From Candidatus Aminicenantes bacterium UBA647 (lineage in GTDB: Bacteria; Acidobacteriota; Aminicenantia; UBA2199), in assembly GCA_002299555.1 (NCBI GenBank), contig DBOL01000036.1, positions 1 through 54,194 on the forward strand: a DNA stretch of 54,194 bases, written 5' to 3'. This document shows, in pieces, positions 1 through 7,866 of this stretch. The first letter of the stretch is position 1, and each line of letters begins with the position of its first letter. A program made the translations under genes and the position numbers. A model generated the notes under the pieces. The model was not told where the DNA came from. It made no database searches and saw only the letters and a program-made list of their open reading frames with translations.

Positions 1-2
1 CT

Positions 3-776
3 GAATATATTCATCAACAAAGCGGAAAAGAAAAGATGCTTAACCTCAATTGTGGAGACGTCCCGGAAAATCTGCTTGAAAGCGAATGGTTCGGATACAG
101 AAAAGGTGCATTTACCGGTGCCGACAAAGAATATGCAGGGAGATGGGAATCAGCAGCTGACGGAATTATCTTCCTGAATCAAATCGATTTGTTGACCATA
201 AATATGCAGTCAAGGCTCCTCCGAATAATTGAAAGAAAAAAATATTTCCCACTCGGATCACCCGATGAATCTGAAATCAACTCCCGTTTCCTTTTCTCTG
301 CAGATGAGGGGATAGAGACAAAAGTCCGTTCCGGGAAATTCCGCCGCGACCTTTATTACAGGATTTCAGCATTTTCAATATATATTCCACCTTTGAGAGA
401 CAGGAAAAATGATATTCTCCCTCTTGCCAGATTCTTTGCCTCAAAAAAAGGATTGGATTTTAAGTTGACAAAAACAGGCGAAAGAAAACTTTTAGATCAT
501 AGATGGGATGGTAATATACGAGAAGTTGAAAACTTTATAAACAACATTGCTATTGTTAAAGACCTGATAGAAGATTCAGATACTGAAAAGCTCGCAGAAA
601 TTTCTTTTTCCTCAGGAGCTTCATTGCTACACGATGATCTGACAATAAGAGAGCTCGAAATTAAGTATATTAACCACCTGATAAAGAGATATGGGAATAA
701 ATCCAAAGTTGCTAAGATCCTCGGGATTTCAAGAAAATCTCTATATGACAGGATAGAAAAATATGGCAAAGATTGA
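3..776 (+). CDS. Sigma-54-dependent transcriptional activator, 5' truncated
   Basis: The reading frame is open to the left edge, so the N-terminus (sensor domain and Walker A) lies outside the window. What remains is the central AAA+ domain and a C-terminal Fis-type helix-turn-helix. The sigma-54 contacting loop GAFTGA is intact, followed by the arginine-finger region (FRRDLYYRIS) and the GNIREVEN sensor II motif. The HTH (GNKSKVAKILGISRKSLYDR) closes the protein. The Walker B segment reads GIIFLNQID where the family has FLDEIG, so both acidic residues are replaced by amides (codons 177-182). Known enhancer-binding proteins need these residues for ATP hydrolysis, so this one may act without hydrolysis or be altered in function; that is inference. 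It overlaps rlmH by 14 bp. Confidence 0.9.
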   Translation, partial: EYIHQQSGKEKMLNLNCGDVPENLLESEWFGYRKGAFTGADKEYAGRWESAADGIIFLNQIDLLTINMQSRLLRIIERKKYFPLGSPDESEINSRFLFSADEGIETKVRSGKFRRDLYYRISAFSIYIPPLRDRKNDILPLARFFASKKGLDFKLTKTGERKLLDHRWDGNIREVENFINNIAIVKDLIEDSDTEKLAEISFSSGASLLHDDLTIRELEIKYINHLIKRYGNKSKVAKILGISRKSLYDRIEKYGKD

Positions 777-1233
777 GTTGATCTGCATCGGCAGCCAGAA
801 ATTCAAAGCCTTAAAAGAACTGGAGAAAGAGTATGAAAAAAAGATTAACTATTTCACACCTTTCAGATCAACGATAATAAAGCCATACAAAGCAGGAGAC
901 GAAAAACGTTCAATGAAGATCAATGGAGAGAAAATACTGGAGAGATCAGGGAAAAACGATCTGTTGATCTCCCTGGACAGAAGAGGAAAAGAGTTCAGCT
1001 CTGAGCAATTTGCACAATTTATTTCCGACAAGCTGAATTACAACAACAAGAATCTCCTTTTCGTGATCGGAGATGCTCCCGGATTATCGGGAGATGTTAT
1101 GACAAGATCTGACGCAATTATATCTTTTTCAAAAATGACATTTGCGCATGATCTGTTTAAATTAGTATTTCTTGAACAATTGTACAGAGCTTTCACTATT
1201 ATTAAAAAGACCGGGTATCACAGAACAAACTGA
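763..1233 (+). CDS. rlmH: 23S rRNA (pseudouridine1915-N3)-methyltransferase RlmH
   Basis: This is a SPOUT-class methyltransferase of 156 aa, the normal family length. It methylates pseudouridine 1915 in helix 69 of 23S rRNA on assembled ribosomes. Visible family marks are the LISLDRRGKEFSSEQFA segment, the cofactor-knot glycine loop FVIGDAPGLS, and the C-terminal EQLYRA...GYHR signature. The loop carries D-A where most members have GG or GP. The ATG lies inside the last codons of the preceding activator, which suggests translational coupling. Confidence 0.93.
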   Translation: MAKIELICIGSQKFKALKELEKEYEKKINYFTPFRSTIIKPYKAGDEKRSMKINGEKILERSGKNDLLISLDRRGKEFSSEQFAQFISDKLNYNNKNLLFVIGDAPGLSGDVMTRSDAIISFSKMTFAHDLFKLVFLEQLYRAFTIIKKTGYHRTN

Positions 1234-1251
1234 TATCCGGAGGAGAATTAT

Positions 1252-2724
1252 ATGAGATCATTAATATTGCCGGGGATCTTGCTTGTTACTATTTCAATTT
1301 TATCGGCTTCACCAGAAATAGTTAAATTTGAAGATCATTTCACCAATGACACAATGAGAATTGACTATCACCACATATGGGATGGAAATAAAGAATTGAT
1401 ATCCCTCGACAGGATATACAGAGAGGGTGAGTGGGCAGGCAACAGAAATGTGTTACTGGACCCTTTCAAATATGGCAAATACAAGATAAAACTTTTTAAT
1501 GAAGATGGAAGTAAAATGATATTCTCAAAAGGATTCGACTCCTATTTCGGAGAATATATAACAACTGACGATGCTTCGGAAGGGATAAAACGCTCTTATC
1601 ATGAAACAGCATTGATCCCATATCCGGTTTTGAAATCATTATTAAATATTGAGAGAACTTACCCGGATGGAAGCAATATTGTCATTTTCACAAGAGTGAT
1701 CGATCCGGATTCAGTGGATATTATCACAGGAAAACCGGAAAAGGATATTAAGGTGATCAAAGTGCATGGAGAAGGGAAACCTTCGGCAAGCCTGGATATT
1801 GTAATTGTTGCAGAAGGATACACCGGATCGGAGGAAAATAAAGTTAAAAAAGACTTAAATAAAGTAAAGGATATTTTTTTCAGTCTGGAGCCTTATTCAT
1901 CATCAAGAAACAAAATAAATATATACGGATTATTCAAACCTTCAGATGATAGCGGGACTGATGAGCCTAGGATTAGAAGTTTCAGGAACACTTCGGTTGA
2001 CACAACATTCAACTCTCTGGGTTCACCCAGATACTTGTTGACAGAGGCAAACAAAAAATTAAGAGATATTACTTCTGCAGCTCCATGTGATGCTATTCTT
2101 ATCATGGTAAATTCTTCAAGATATGGAGGAGGCGGGATATATAATAGTTTCTGTACATTTACTATAGACAATGAGCAGGTTGATTATCTTATTCTTCACG
2201 AGTTCGGACACTCTTTCAGTGGCCTTGCTGACGAGTACTATTCATCATCGGTAGCATACAATGAATTTTATCCAAGGGGGATAGAACCGGTAGAACCAAA
2301 TATTACAGCTCTCCTTGAGCCGGGAAAGATAAAATGGTCCGACCAGGTATCAAAAAACACAAAACTTCCTACAAACTGGAATAAAGATGAATTTGATAAG
2401 ATGAATACCGATTTCGGTCGCAAGAGAAAGAAACTAAATCTGAAGATAGAGGAGCTGACCCGATCGGGAGCTTCCGAAAAAGAGATCCTGAAAGCAAAGA
2501 GGGCGATCGAATTGCTCATGCTAAGAAAAGAAGAAGAGAACCGGGGATTTTTCAAGAAAACAGGAAAGGCCGGAATAGTGGGAGCTTTTGAAGGTGCCGG
2601 ATATTCTTCTGAAGGACTCTACCGCCCTACTCAGGACTGTATCATGTTCACAATAGGTAAGAAACCATATTGCAAAGTGTGTGAACAGGCCGTCAAAAAG
2701 ATGATCAGGAAATATTCTGATTAA
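1252..2724 (+). CDS. Secreted M64 (IgA-type) zinc metallopeptidase
   Basis: The protein is 490 aa with a signal peptide (residues 1-19) and a strong Shine-Dalgarno sequence (ggaggag) 6-7 nt before the ATG. Residues from about 316 read HEFGHSFSGLADEYY, the M64 signature: two zinc histidines, the catalytic Glu, and a downstream Asp as probable third ligand. An N-terminal beta-rich domain precedes the catalytic domain, as in M64 proteins. A lysine- and glutamate-rich helical stretch (about residues 385-430) follows the active site and looks like an insertion. Cysteines near the C-terminus (QDCIMF, PYCKVCEQ) may form disulfides. M64 includes the Clostridium ramosum IgA protease, but the substrate here is unknown; an extracytoplasmic protease is the safe call. 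Confidence 0.88.
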   Translation: MRSLILPGILLVTISILSASPEIVKFEDHFTNDTMRIDYHHIWDGNKELISLDRIYREGEWAGNRNVLLDPFKYGKYKIKLFNEDGSKMIFSKGFDSYFGEYITTDDASEGIKRSYHETALIPYPVLKSLLNIERTYPDGSNIVIFTRVIDPDSVDIITGKPEKDIKVIKVHGEGKPSASLDIVIVAEGYTGSEENKVKKDLNKVKDIFFSLEPYSSSRNKINIYGLFKPSDDSGTDEPRIRSFRNTSVDTTFNSLGSPRYLLTEANKKLRDITSAAPCDAILIMVNSSRYGGGGIYNSFCTFTIDNEQVDYLILHEFGHSFSGLADEYYSSSVAYNEFYPRGIEPVEPNITALLEPGKIKWSDQVSKNTKLPTNWNKDEFDKMNTDFGRKRKKLNLKIEELTRSGASEKEILKAKRAIELLMLRKEEENRGFFKKTGKAGIVGAFEGAGYSSEGLYRPTQDCIMFTIGKKPYCKVCEQAVKKMIRKYSD

Positions 2725-2754
2725 ACCTCACAAAAATCAATGATAAAAATTCGT

Positions 2755-4350
2755 TTATTTCACTTTTACTTTTATCAGATCCGTACCGGTTTTTTTTGTG
2801 TTCAGATCCTTTACATCAACAACAATTTCATATTTTCCGGGTTTCAGCCATGCGAAATTCAAGGAAAGATTAGCTGTCTGTTTTGTAGTGTTCAGAGACT
2901 TATTCTTATCGAAAAGAGATTTTCCCGAATTATCATTTATCCTTATTCTGACATTTATAATGCCATTCCCATTTTTTTTGTTCACAACATAGCCCGACAT
3001 AGAAAAAGAGAGCTTTTTCTTTTTAAATTTAAGATCTGAGATCACTACTTCAGGTGCTTTGAGTTTCTTATCAGGAGATAATTCTGCATTTGAAAAGGGC
3101 AGTCTGGTATTGTCGTCATAAGAAAGTTTGTATTTTTTGTTGTTCACCTTTATCTTTACATTTTCCAGTTTTTCCCCATCCACAGGAGCATATGTGAGCA
3201 CATAAAAAATATCCTGTTTTTTCATTATCCTGTCCATCGCTTTTTCAAGATCTTTGGAAGAGACAAGCTCTCCTCCGGTCTTTTTTGTCAGGCTTCTCAG
3301 GTTATTCTCAAGGTCAGAAGATATTTGCCTGTACCTCATATCTTTACTGAAAGTACTCAGTGTTGAAGGTATAAAGATCGAATGAAAAGTTGCGCCAACC
3401 TTTGTGAATATTTTTGAGACCTGTTCTGTGGGAAAACCATCAGCAATATTCATGGCCTTCTGAACTTCCGATAATTGTCTGGATATAATTCTTGAGAATG
3501 TAACCTCTTCAATATCTTCACTTACCTGCCAATTATAGACGAGAGCTCTTATTATTCTTGACATCTCACCACTGAATACAATTTCAGGGAACATCTCAAC
3601 CTGGAAAAAACTTATAACCCATTTTTCGATCTTTAAATTTTTGAGATGCTCGGAAAATTTATAATAAGTTTCAACATCCGGCATGAGGTATCTCCGCTTA
3701 TAATCTTTCCAGATAGTTATATAATTCCTCAGGAAATCATTTATAAAATAGATCGGCTTTTCCGGGCCGCCCCCTCTTGCACTATCCTGGCGCAGCATCA
3801 ATTTAAATTTCGCAAAATAAGACTCCTGCTCTATCTTTTTAAAATAAAGAACCATATTTCCATGAGCTTTGATGCTCTCACTCTCAATATATTTACTCAC
3901 TTCAGACCGTATATTTTCTCTGTCTTTGACATTTTTGAAGAATTTTGAAGTGTTGTTTATGAAAACGAGTAGAATATCATTGTCCCTGAGAACTTTGTCA
4001 AGTACATAGTTAACCCCCTTTTTGATCTCAGGAGAATAATTTGTCACACTCAATGCCATTATAAAATAGCGTGGAGGATGTTCATCTTCCGTTTCCTTCA
4101 ACTCGATATCCTGCTCCTCCAGTCTCTTCCTGGTAGTTGAAAAACCGGCAATACTACGCTTTTTGCCATTGATAAAAAGTTCGAAATCACCCTTTTTCAT
4201 GTTGTCAACAATCTCACCTTTAAGAAAAACCCTGACAGGTATTTCTATGTTTGTAACTGTGACACCCTCTTTTATCTCCTTTTCCTGGTTGAACATTGAA
4301 ATGGAGAAAAACAATAAGATGATCATAAAGAATAAAATACGAATTTTCAT
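2755..4350 (-). CDS. Secreted VWFA-related domain protein
   Basis: The protein is 531 aa with an N-terminal signal segment (about residues 1-20) and an aggagggg Shine-Dalgarno. The N-terminal motif (EIPVRVFLKGEIVDNMKKGD, then FELFINGKKRSI) is the beta-domain that precedes the VWA fold in the acidobacterial VWFA-related family. Where a metal-binding VWA would have DxSxS, this protein has ALSVTNYS, so the MIDAS site appears lost. The last 100 residues look Ig-like (LKPGKYEIVVDVKD). It is convergent with the M64 peptidase gene, 30 bp away. It probably works in the periplasm or at the cell surface; no partner is evident. Confidence 0.8.
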   Translation of the reverse strand: MKIRILFFMIILLFFSISMFNQEKEIKEGVTVTNIEIPVRVFLKGEIVDNMKKGDFELFINGKKRSIAGFSTTRKRLEEQDIELKETEDEHPPRYFIMALSVTNYSPEIKKGVNYVLDKVLRDNDILLVFINNTSKFFKNVKDRENIRSEVSKYIESESIKAHGNMVLYFKKIEQESYFAKFKLMLRQDSARGGGPEKPIYFINDFLRNYITIWKDYKRRYLMPDVETYYKFSEHLKNLKIEKWVISFFQVEMFPEIVFSGEMSRIIRALVYNWQVSEDIEEVTFSRIISRQLSEVQKAMNIADGFPTEQVSKIFTKVGATFHSIFIPSTLSTFSKDMRYRQISSDLENNLRSLTKKTGGELVSSKDLEKAMDRIMKKQDIFYVLTYAPVDGEKLENVKIKVNNKKYKLSYDDNTRLPFSNAELSPDKKLKAPEVVISDLKFKKKKLSFSMSGYVVNKKNGNGIINVRIRINDNSGKSLFDKNKSLNTTKQTANLSLNFAWLKPGKYEIVVDVKDLNTKKTGTDLIKVKVK

Positions 4351-4497
4351 AAACCCCTCCTGAAATTTTTATAAAACACATTCAAATAATCGTTAAAGCT
4401 GGAATTTGTTAGCAATTGATTTTCCTGTTAAATATACGTTTAATGTCCCCAAATTGTGACATGAAAAAAATTATTACCCTATTTTCCCCAGATTCAC

Positions 4498-4503
4498 TAT
4501 AAT
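4498..4503 (+). promoter_or_regulatory. -10 hexamer at leaderless spacing
   Basis: A perfect TATAAT ends 6 nt before the ATG at 4510, with no Shine-Dalgarno sequence between. No good -35 is seen at 16-18 nt upstream, so this is the weakest of the leaderless-type promoters here. The rest of 4351-4509 is AT-rich and also holds the divergent VWFA gene's promoter region. Confidence 0.5.
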
Positions 4504-4509
4504 GAGTAT

Positions 4510-5658
4510 ATGAGAAAAATCCTCTTCCTTTTAATACTTGTTACTACGCTGTTTGTTACAATAAACGGAAATTTCATTTTTCTTAACAGCCCTAACTCTG
4601 AAGAGGAACTTATATATCCGGGAAAAATGCTCGAGGGACCGGATAAAAACATCTATATTTACGACAGTCATGATGCATTTATAAAAGTATTCTCACCTGA
4701 AGGAAAATTCCTGAGAAAGATCGGCGGGAAAGGTGAAGGTCCGGGACAATTTAAAAGATCAGACGCAGCAGATTTCGGATTTACTGCCGATAGTAAATCC
4801 ATATATTTTACAGAATATTTTCAGGGGCATAAATGGATCACTTTTCTTGATTTGGAGGGAAAGCTCAAAAAAACCCTAAAATACGATTTCCCCGGAAATT
4901 ACGGGATATTGAGATCCTTTATATACCACAAAGATATGATCTTTCTCCAGAGAGAAAGACCGGTTAAAGAGATTAGAAAGGGTGACATCTATTATTCTCA
5001 CTATATTTCAGAACTGATCATCATGAACAGCAAAGGCAGAGAAACTTCAACAATTCTGACCAGAGAAAATCCGAACACAATATCATTTATCAGAAACGGA
5101 GGAGATACCGGACTCCCTTTCGTTCCGAAATTCCTCTGGGCAATAACAAAAAAGGGTAATATACTTTTTACCGATGGTACAAAGAATCATCTGAAATTAT
5201 TGAACAGGGAGGGGAAACTTCTAAAACGCATCAGCGTTCCTGTCGCTTCACCCCAACCGGTTACAAAAAAAGATCTGGCCAATTGGAGGAAAAACAGGAA
5301 AGAGGCATTCAGCAGAAAAAACAGATCCTGGTATAAAGAATTCGGTTCTGTAATTGATAAATATACTAAATCAATCTTCAAATATAAGCCTTTAGTTTTT
5401 GGTATGTCCCTGACACCTGCAGGAAACATTTTGCTCCAATGTCGAACAGACAAAAAAGATCTCTACGACTATCTGTTGACTGACGAAAGCGGGAAACTTT
5501 TAATGAAATTCACATCACTTTTTTCTAAAATTAAAATAACAAAAAATTATATTATTGTCCGCTTATTCACAGAGGATGAGGAAACTGAAATATTCATCAC
5601 AAACCGGCTGGGCTCAGAGGAAAAAGACCTGATTGAAGTTAAAAATATCAATATGTAA
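4510..5658 (+). CDS. Exported six-bladed beta-propeller protein
   Basis: The protein is 382 aa with an N-terminal hydrophobic signal segment (about residues 3-20). It carries NHL-like propeller repeats: phrases of the kind VFSPEGKFLRKIGGKGEGPGQF recur in weaker form through the chain (DLEGKLKKTL, NREGKLLKRI, DESGKLLMKF). This matches the 6-bladed beta-propeller family, abundant in Acidobacteriota, Aminicenantes and Bacteroidota, which usually acts as a binding scaffold outside the cytoplasm. The ligand is unknown. Translation seems to start at an ATG 6 nt after a -10 box, so the mRNA may be leaderless. Confidence 0.75.
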   Translation: MRKILFLLILVTTLFVTINGNFIFLNSPNSEEELIYPGKMLEGPDKNIYIYDSHDAFIKVFSPEGKFLRKIGGKGEGPGQFKRSDAADFGFTADSKSIYFTEYFQGHKWITFLDLEGKLKKTLKYDFPGNYGILRSFIYHKDMIFLQRERPVKEIRKGDIYYSHYISELIIMNSKGRETSTILTRENPNTISFIRNGGDTGLPFVPKFLWAITKKGNILFTDGTKNHLKLLNREGKLLKRISVPVASPQPVTKKDLANWRKNRKEAFSRKNRSWYKEFGSVIDKYTKSIFKYKPLVFGMSLTPAGNILLQCRTDKKDLYDYLLTDESGKLLMKFTSLFSKIKITKNYIIVRLFTEDEETEIFITNRLGSEEKDLIEVKNINM

Positions 5659-5718
5659 TATTTTCCCATATTCATTTTGCTTAATATGATACTATTGTCA
5701 CTTAAATCAGGAGCATAA

Positions 5719-5955
5719 ATGAGCCCCGAACATAACAGATCATGGATACTGTTTGCAATAACCACTTTCATTCGATTCTCCAACCCAGTCTTTGAAAGCA
5801 TCCCTCTGCCATCCTTTGAAAGTGGGGTTGGCAACAATCCTTCTGTTTCCGAGCACCTCCTCGTATTCGGACACCTCCCTCCTCCAATAAAAATTTGGGG
5901 AATGTCAATTGTTATTTGCGGTATCGTTTTGATAACAATTAAGAATCAACACTAA
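5719..5955 (+). pseudogene. Possible remnant of an EamA/DMT-family transporter
   Basis: A 78-codon frame starts 6 nt after aggag. Its C-terminus (PPIKIWGMSIVICGIVLITI) resembles the last helix of drug/metabolite (EamA) transporters, and its N-terminus (SWILFAITTFIRFSNPVF) resembles the first. The eight or so helices expected between are missing and are replaced by a short low-complexity joint. The simplest reading is an internally deleted, non-functional copy. It could also be a small membrane protein or a chance frame. Confidence 0.35.
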
Positions 5956-6039
5956 TCAATTCCAATTAAAATTAAATTTATTCAGAACATTTGAAAGTTT
6001 TATACGTTGTTATAAATGAAAATAGTTTAGGAGAAAAAA

Positions 6040-6750
6040 ATGAATTTAAAAAAAGTTTTATTGTTTTCAGCAGTTTTAATCATATCAGCTACAATAGGAT
6101 TTTCATCTGTCAACAAATCCATCTCTATTGATTCTGACGGAAAAACAAGCAGCTCATTAAGTTCGGTCAATGGAAGCATCACTGTCGGTGATAATGTAAT
6201 TGTCAACGGTTCCATTACTAATGTTAACGGAAGTATAAGGACCGGGGAAAAATGTGAGATCGAAGATGATGTCCGAAATGTTAACGGTTCTATAAAACTT
6301 GGTGACAATTCATCTGCAAAGCGGATCAAGAGTGTTAACGGAAGCATTCGGGTAGGAAAAGGAGTTAGAATTGAGGGGATGATCGGCTCTGTAAACGGTT
6401 CGGTCAAATGTGACACAGGAACAACTATTGGAGAAGGGATCGATACGGTTAATGGTTCCATAACACTATATGGAACAGAGGTCTCAGACGGTATCATAAC
6501 TTACAACGGCCATATAAAACTCAAAGATAAATCTGTAATATACAAGGATATCATCATAAAAAAGAACAGATCCGGATTTCTTAACAGAGTATTCGGAAAA
6601 AAGAAAAAGACTCTGAGGATCAGACTGTCAGGGAATTCTGTGATAAAGGGAGATATCATAAACAAGGATGAGGATAGAGATGTCATCCTTGAGATTGATA
6701 ACGGATCAAGAGTTGAAGGCAAATTAATAAATATAATTAAAGAAAAGTAA
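6040..6750 (+). CDS. Exported VNGS-repeat solenoid protein (DUF4097-like)
   Basis: The protein is 236 aa with a signal peptide (residues 1-22) and an AGGAG Shine-Dalgarno. From about residue 42 to 150 it carries seven VNGS(I/V) units plus one YNGHI variant. Most are 18-19 residues apart, and an extra half-repeat lies between the first and third units. This regular spacing with glycines and beta-formers suggests a small right-handed beta-helix, as in DUF4097 or bactofilin-like surface proteins. A basic segment (FGKKKKTLRIRL) and one more beta motif follow. No catalytic residues are evident. A structural or adhesive envelope role is inferred. It may be a functional relative of the solenoid protein at 44154. 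Confidence 0.72.
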   Translation: MNLKKVLLFSAVLIISATIGFSSVNKSISIDSDGKTSSSLSSVNGSITVGDNVIVNGSITNVNGSIRTGEKCEIEDDVRNVNGSIKLGDNSSAKRIKSVNGSIRVGKGVRIEGMIGSVNGSVKCDTGTTIGEGIDTVNGSITLYGTEVSDGIITYNGHIKLKDKSVIYKDIIIKKNRSGFLNRVFGKKKKTLRIRLSGNSVIKGDIINKDEDRDVILEIDNGSRVEGKLINIIKEK

Positions 6751-6793
6751 GCAATTAAAATTCACACTTTCAGTATCAACGAAATATTGAAGG

Positions 6794-6880
6794 CTGCCGG
6801 GTTTGCCGGTGTCCCGAATTGAGGGAAATGAACAATTTCCATTCCGCAAACTCATCTCGGAATACCCGGTTTCCCGGCAG
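6794..6880. repeat. Imperfect inverted-repeat element
   Basis: Two 30-bp arms (6794-6823 and 6851-6880) are imperfect reverse complements sharing CTGCCGGG/CCCGGCAG tips. An inner perfect 6-bp hairpin (ggaaat 6824-6829, atttcc 6835-6840) sits between them. The GC-rich arms stand out in this AT-rich sequence. It could be a MITE/REP-like element, or a terminator for the VNGS-repeat gene, although no long T-run follows. Confidence 0.55.
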
Positions 6881-6898
6881 TCTTTATACTCAGAATAA

Positions 6899-6926
6899 TT
6901 GATTTTCAACTTCGTTCAGGTATAAT
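6899..6926 (+). promoter_or_regulatory. Sigma-70-type promoter, leaderless spacing
   Basis: TTGATT (6899-6904), a 16-nt spacer and TATAAT (6921-6926) end 6 nt before the ATG at 6933. There is no Shine-Dalgarno sequence. Confidence 0.65.
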
Positions 6927-6932
6927 ACCCCC

Positions 6933-7562
6933 ATGGCAGTTGAGATACAATTTATCGACATGGATAATCCCCATAGAAAACAATTTATCCATGCAGCAAA
7001 CATTCTGAAATCGGGCGGAGTTATTGTATATCCGACTGATACCATATATGGACTTGCCTGTGATGTCCTGAACAAGAATGCTGTCTCAAGGATCTTCAAG
7101 ATAAAAAAAGTATCACATCAAAAATTGTTGAGTTTCATATTCTCCGACCTGGCAGAGGTTTCGCAATGGGCACACATCCCCAACAATGCTTTTCGGATCA
7201 TGAAAAGAACCCTCCCCGGAAAATTCACATTTATTCTACCTGCATCCAGTGATGTACCAAGATCGGTCATGGAAAAAAGGAGAACGATCGGAGTCAGAGT
7301 TCCCGATTGTGATGTCGCAAGAAACCTTGTTGAAGAGTTGGGCAGGCCACTGCTGAGTACAAGTGTACCGAAAGGGAGTGATGATTATTTCACTGATCCG
7401 GATGAAATTGCCAAAACTTTCAAAAATGAAATCGACTTGATCCTTAATGCAGGAATAATACCCAATATACCCTCAACCATTATTGACTTTACAACAGATC
7501 CGCCCGAAGTGATCAGAGAAGGGGCAGGAGATGTTTCTCAAATAATGGGAAAACAATATTGA
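6933..7562 (+). CDS. YciO/Sua5/YrdC-family protein (threonylcarbamoyl-AMP synthase-like)
   Basis: The protein is 209 aa with a complete YrdC domain: GGVIVYPTDTIYGLACD near the N-terminus, FTFILPAS in the middle, STSVPKGSD, then the C-terminal STIIDFT...VIREGAGD. YrdC/Sua5 enzymes make threonylcarbamoyl-AMP for t6A37 on tRNAs. The sequence follows the YciO branch (SFIFSDLAEVSQWA and EKRRTIGVRVP), and the K-x-R signature of true TsaC/Sua5 is replaced by KKVSHQK. It may therefore be a YciO-type paralogue with weaker or different activity. mtaB, which acts on t6A, lies at 20714. Confidence 0.88.
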   Translation: MAVEIQFIDMDNPHRKQFIHAANILKSGGVIVYPTDTIYGLACDVLNKNAVSRIFKIKKVSHQKLLSFIFSDLAEVSQWAHIPNNAFRIMKRTLPGKFTFILPASSDVPRSVMEKRRTIGVRVPDCDVARNLVEELGRPLLSTSVPKGSDDYFTDPDEIAKTFKNEIDLILNAGIIPNIPSTIIDFTTDPPEVIREGAGDVSQIMGKQY

Positions 7563-7587
7563 AAAAAAAATCTCCCGATGATATCAC
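7559..7587 (+). promoter_or_regulatory. Sigma-70-type promoter, leaderless spacing
   Basis: TTGAAA (7559-7564) overlaps the stop of the preceding gene. A 17-nt spacer leads to TATCAC (7582-7587), which ends 6 nt before the ATG at 7594. No Shine-Dalgarno is visible. Confidence 0.5.
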
Positions 7588-7593
7588 TTCACC

Positions 7594-7866
7594 ATGAGAG
7601 AAGCTCTTAAACAATACTTAAACAAAAAAATTGTTGTAGATACAAGATCAACCTGGATCTACATTGGGACACTTGAAAACATCGGAATAAATTCAATAGA
7701 ACTATCCGAGGTTGATGTTCACGACAGCAAGGACACTCCTACAACCAAAGAGATATACCTCCTGGATAGTAAAAAAACCGGAATAAAGAGCAACAGAGAC
7801 AGTACTTATATCAATCTTGATTATATTATCAGCTTCTCTCCACTTGAAGATGTCAAAAGTTTTTGA
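7594..7866 (+). CDS. Small Sm-like conserved hypothetical protein
   Basis: This 90-aa protein has no signal peptide or membrane segment. The pattern is beta-rich: LNKKIVVDTRSTWIYIGTLE, then SIELSEVDVHDS, and later NLDYIISFSPLED. A short strand, a tight turn with G-x-L, and a closing strand ending in I-I-S-F recall Sm/LSm-like folds in small conserved hypothetical proteins. The match is by pattern only. The 3' end overlaps the CULT gene by 17 bp, so the two are probably co-transcribed. Confidence 0.6.
   Translation: MREALKQYLNKKIVVDTRSTWIYIGTLENIGINSIELSEVDVHDSKDTPTTKEIYLLDSKKTGIKSNRDSTYINLDYIISFSPLEDVKSF

Noticed and set aside
2740..3039. Plus-strand frame across the end of the VWFA gene
   Set aside because: It is antisense to a well-supported protein, with low-complexity aromatic content.
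5547..5837. Minus-strand frame of 96 codons
   Set aside because: It overlaps the propeller gene end and the remnant, has no SD and resembles no family.
6160..6520. Repeated 'gttaacgg' words suggesting a tandem repeat or array
   Set aside because: They encode the VNGS units, with synonymous variation, in a single reading frame.
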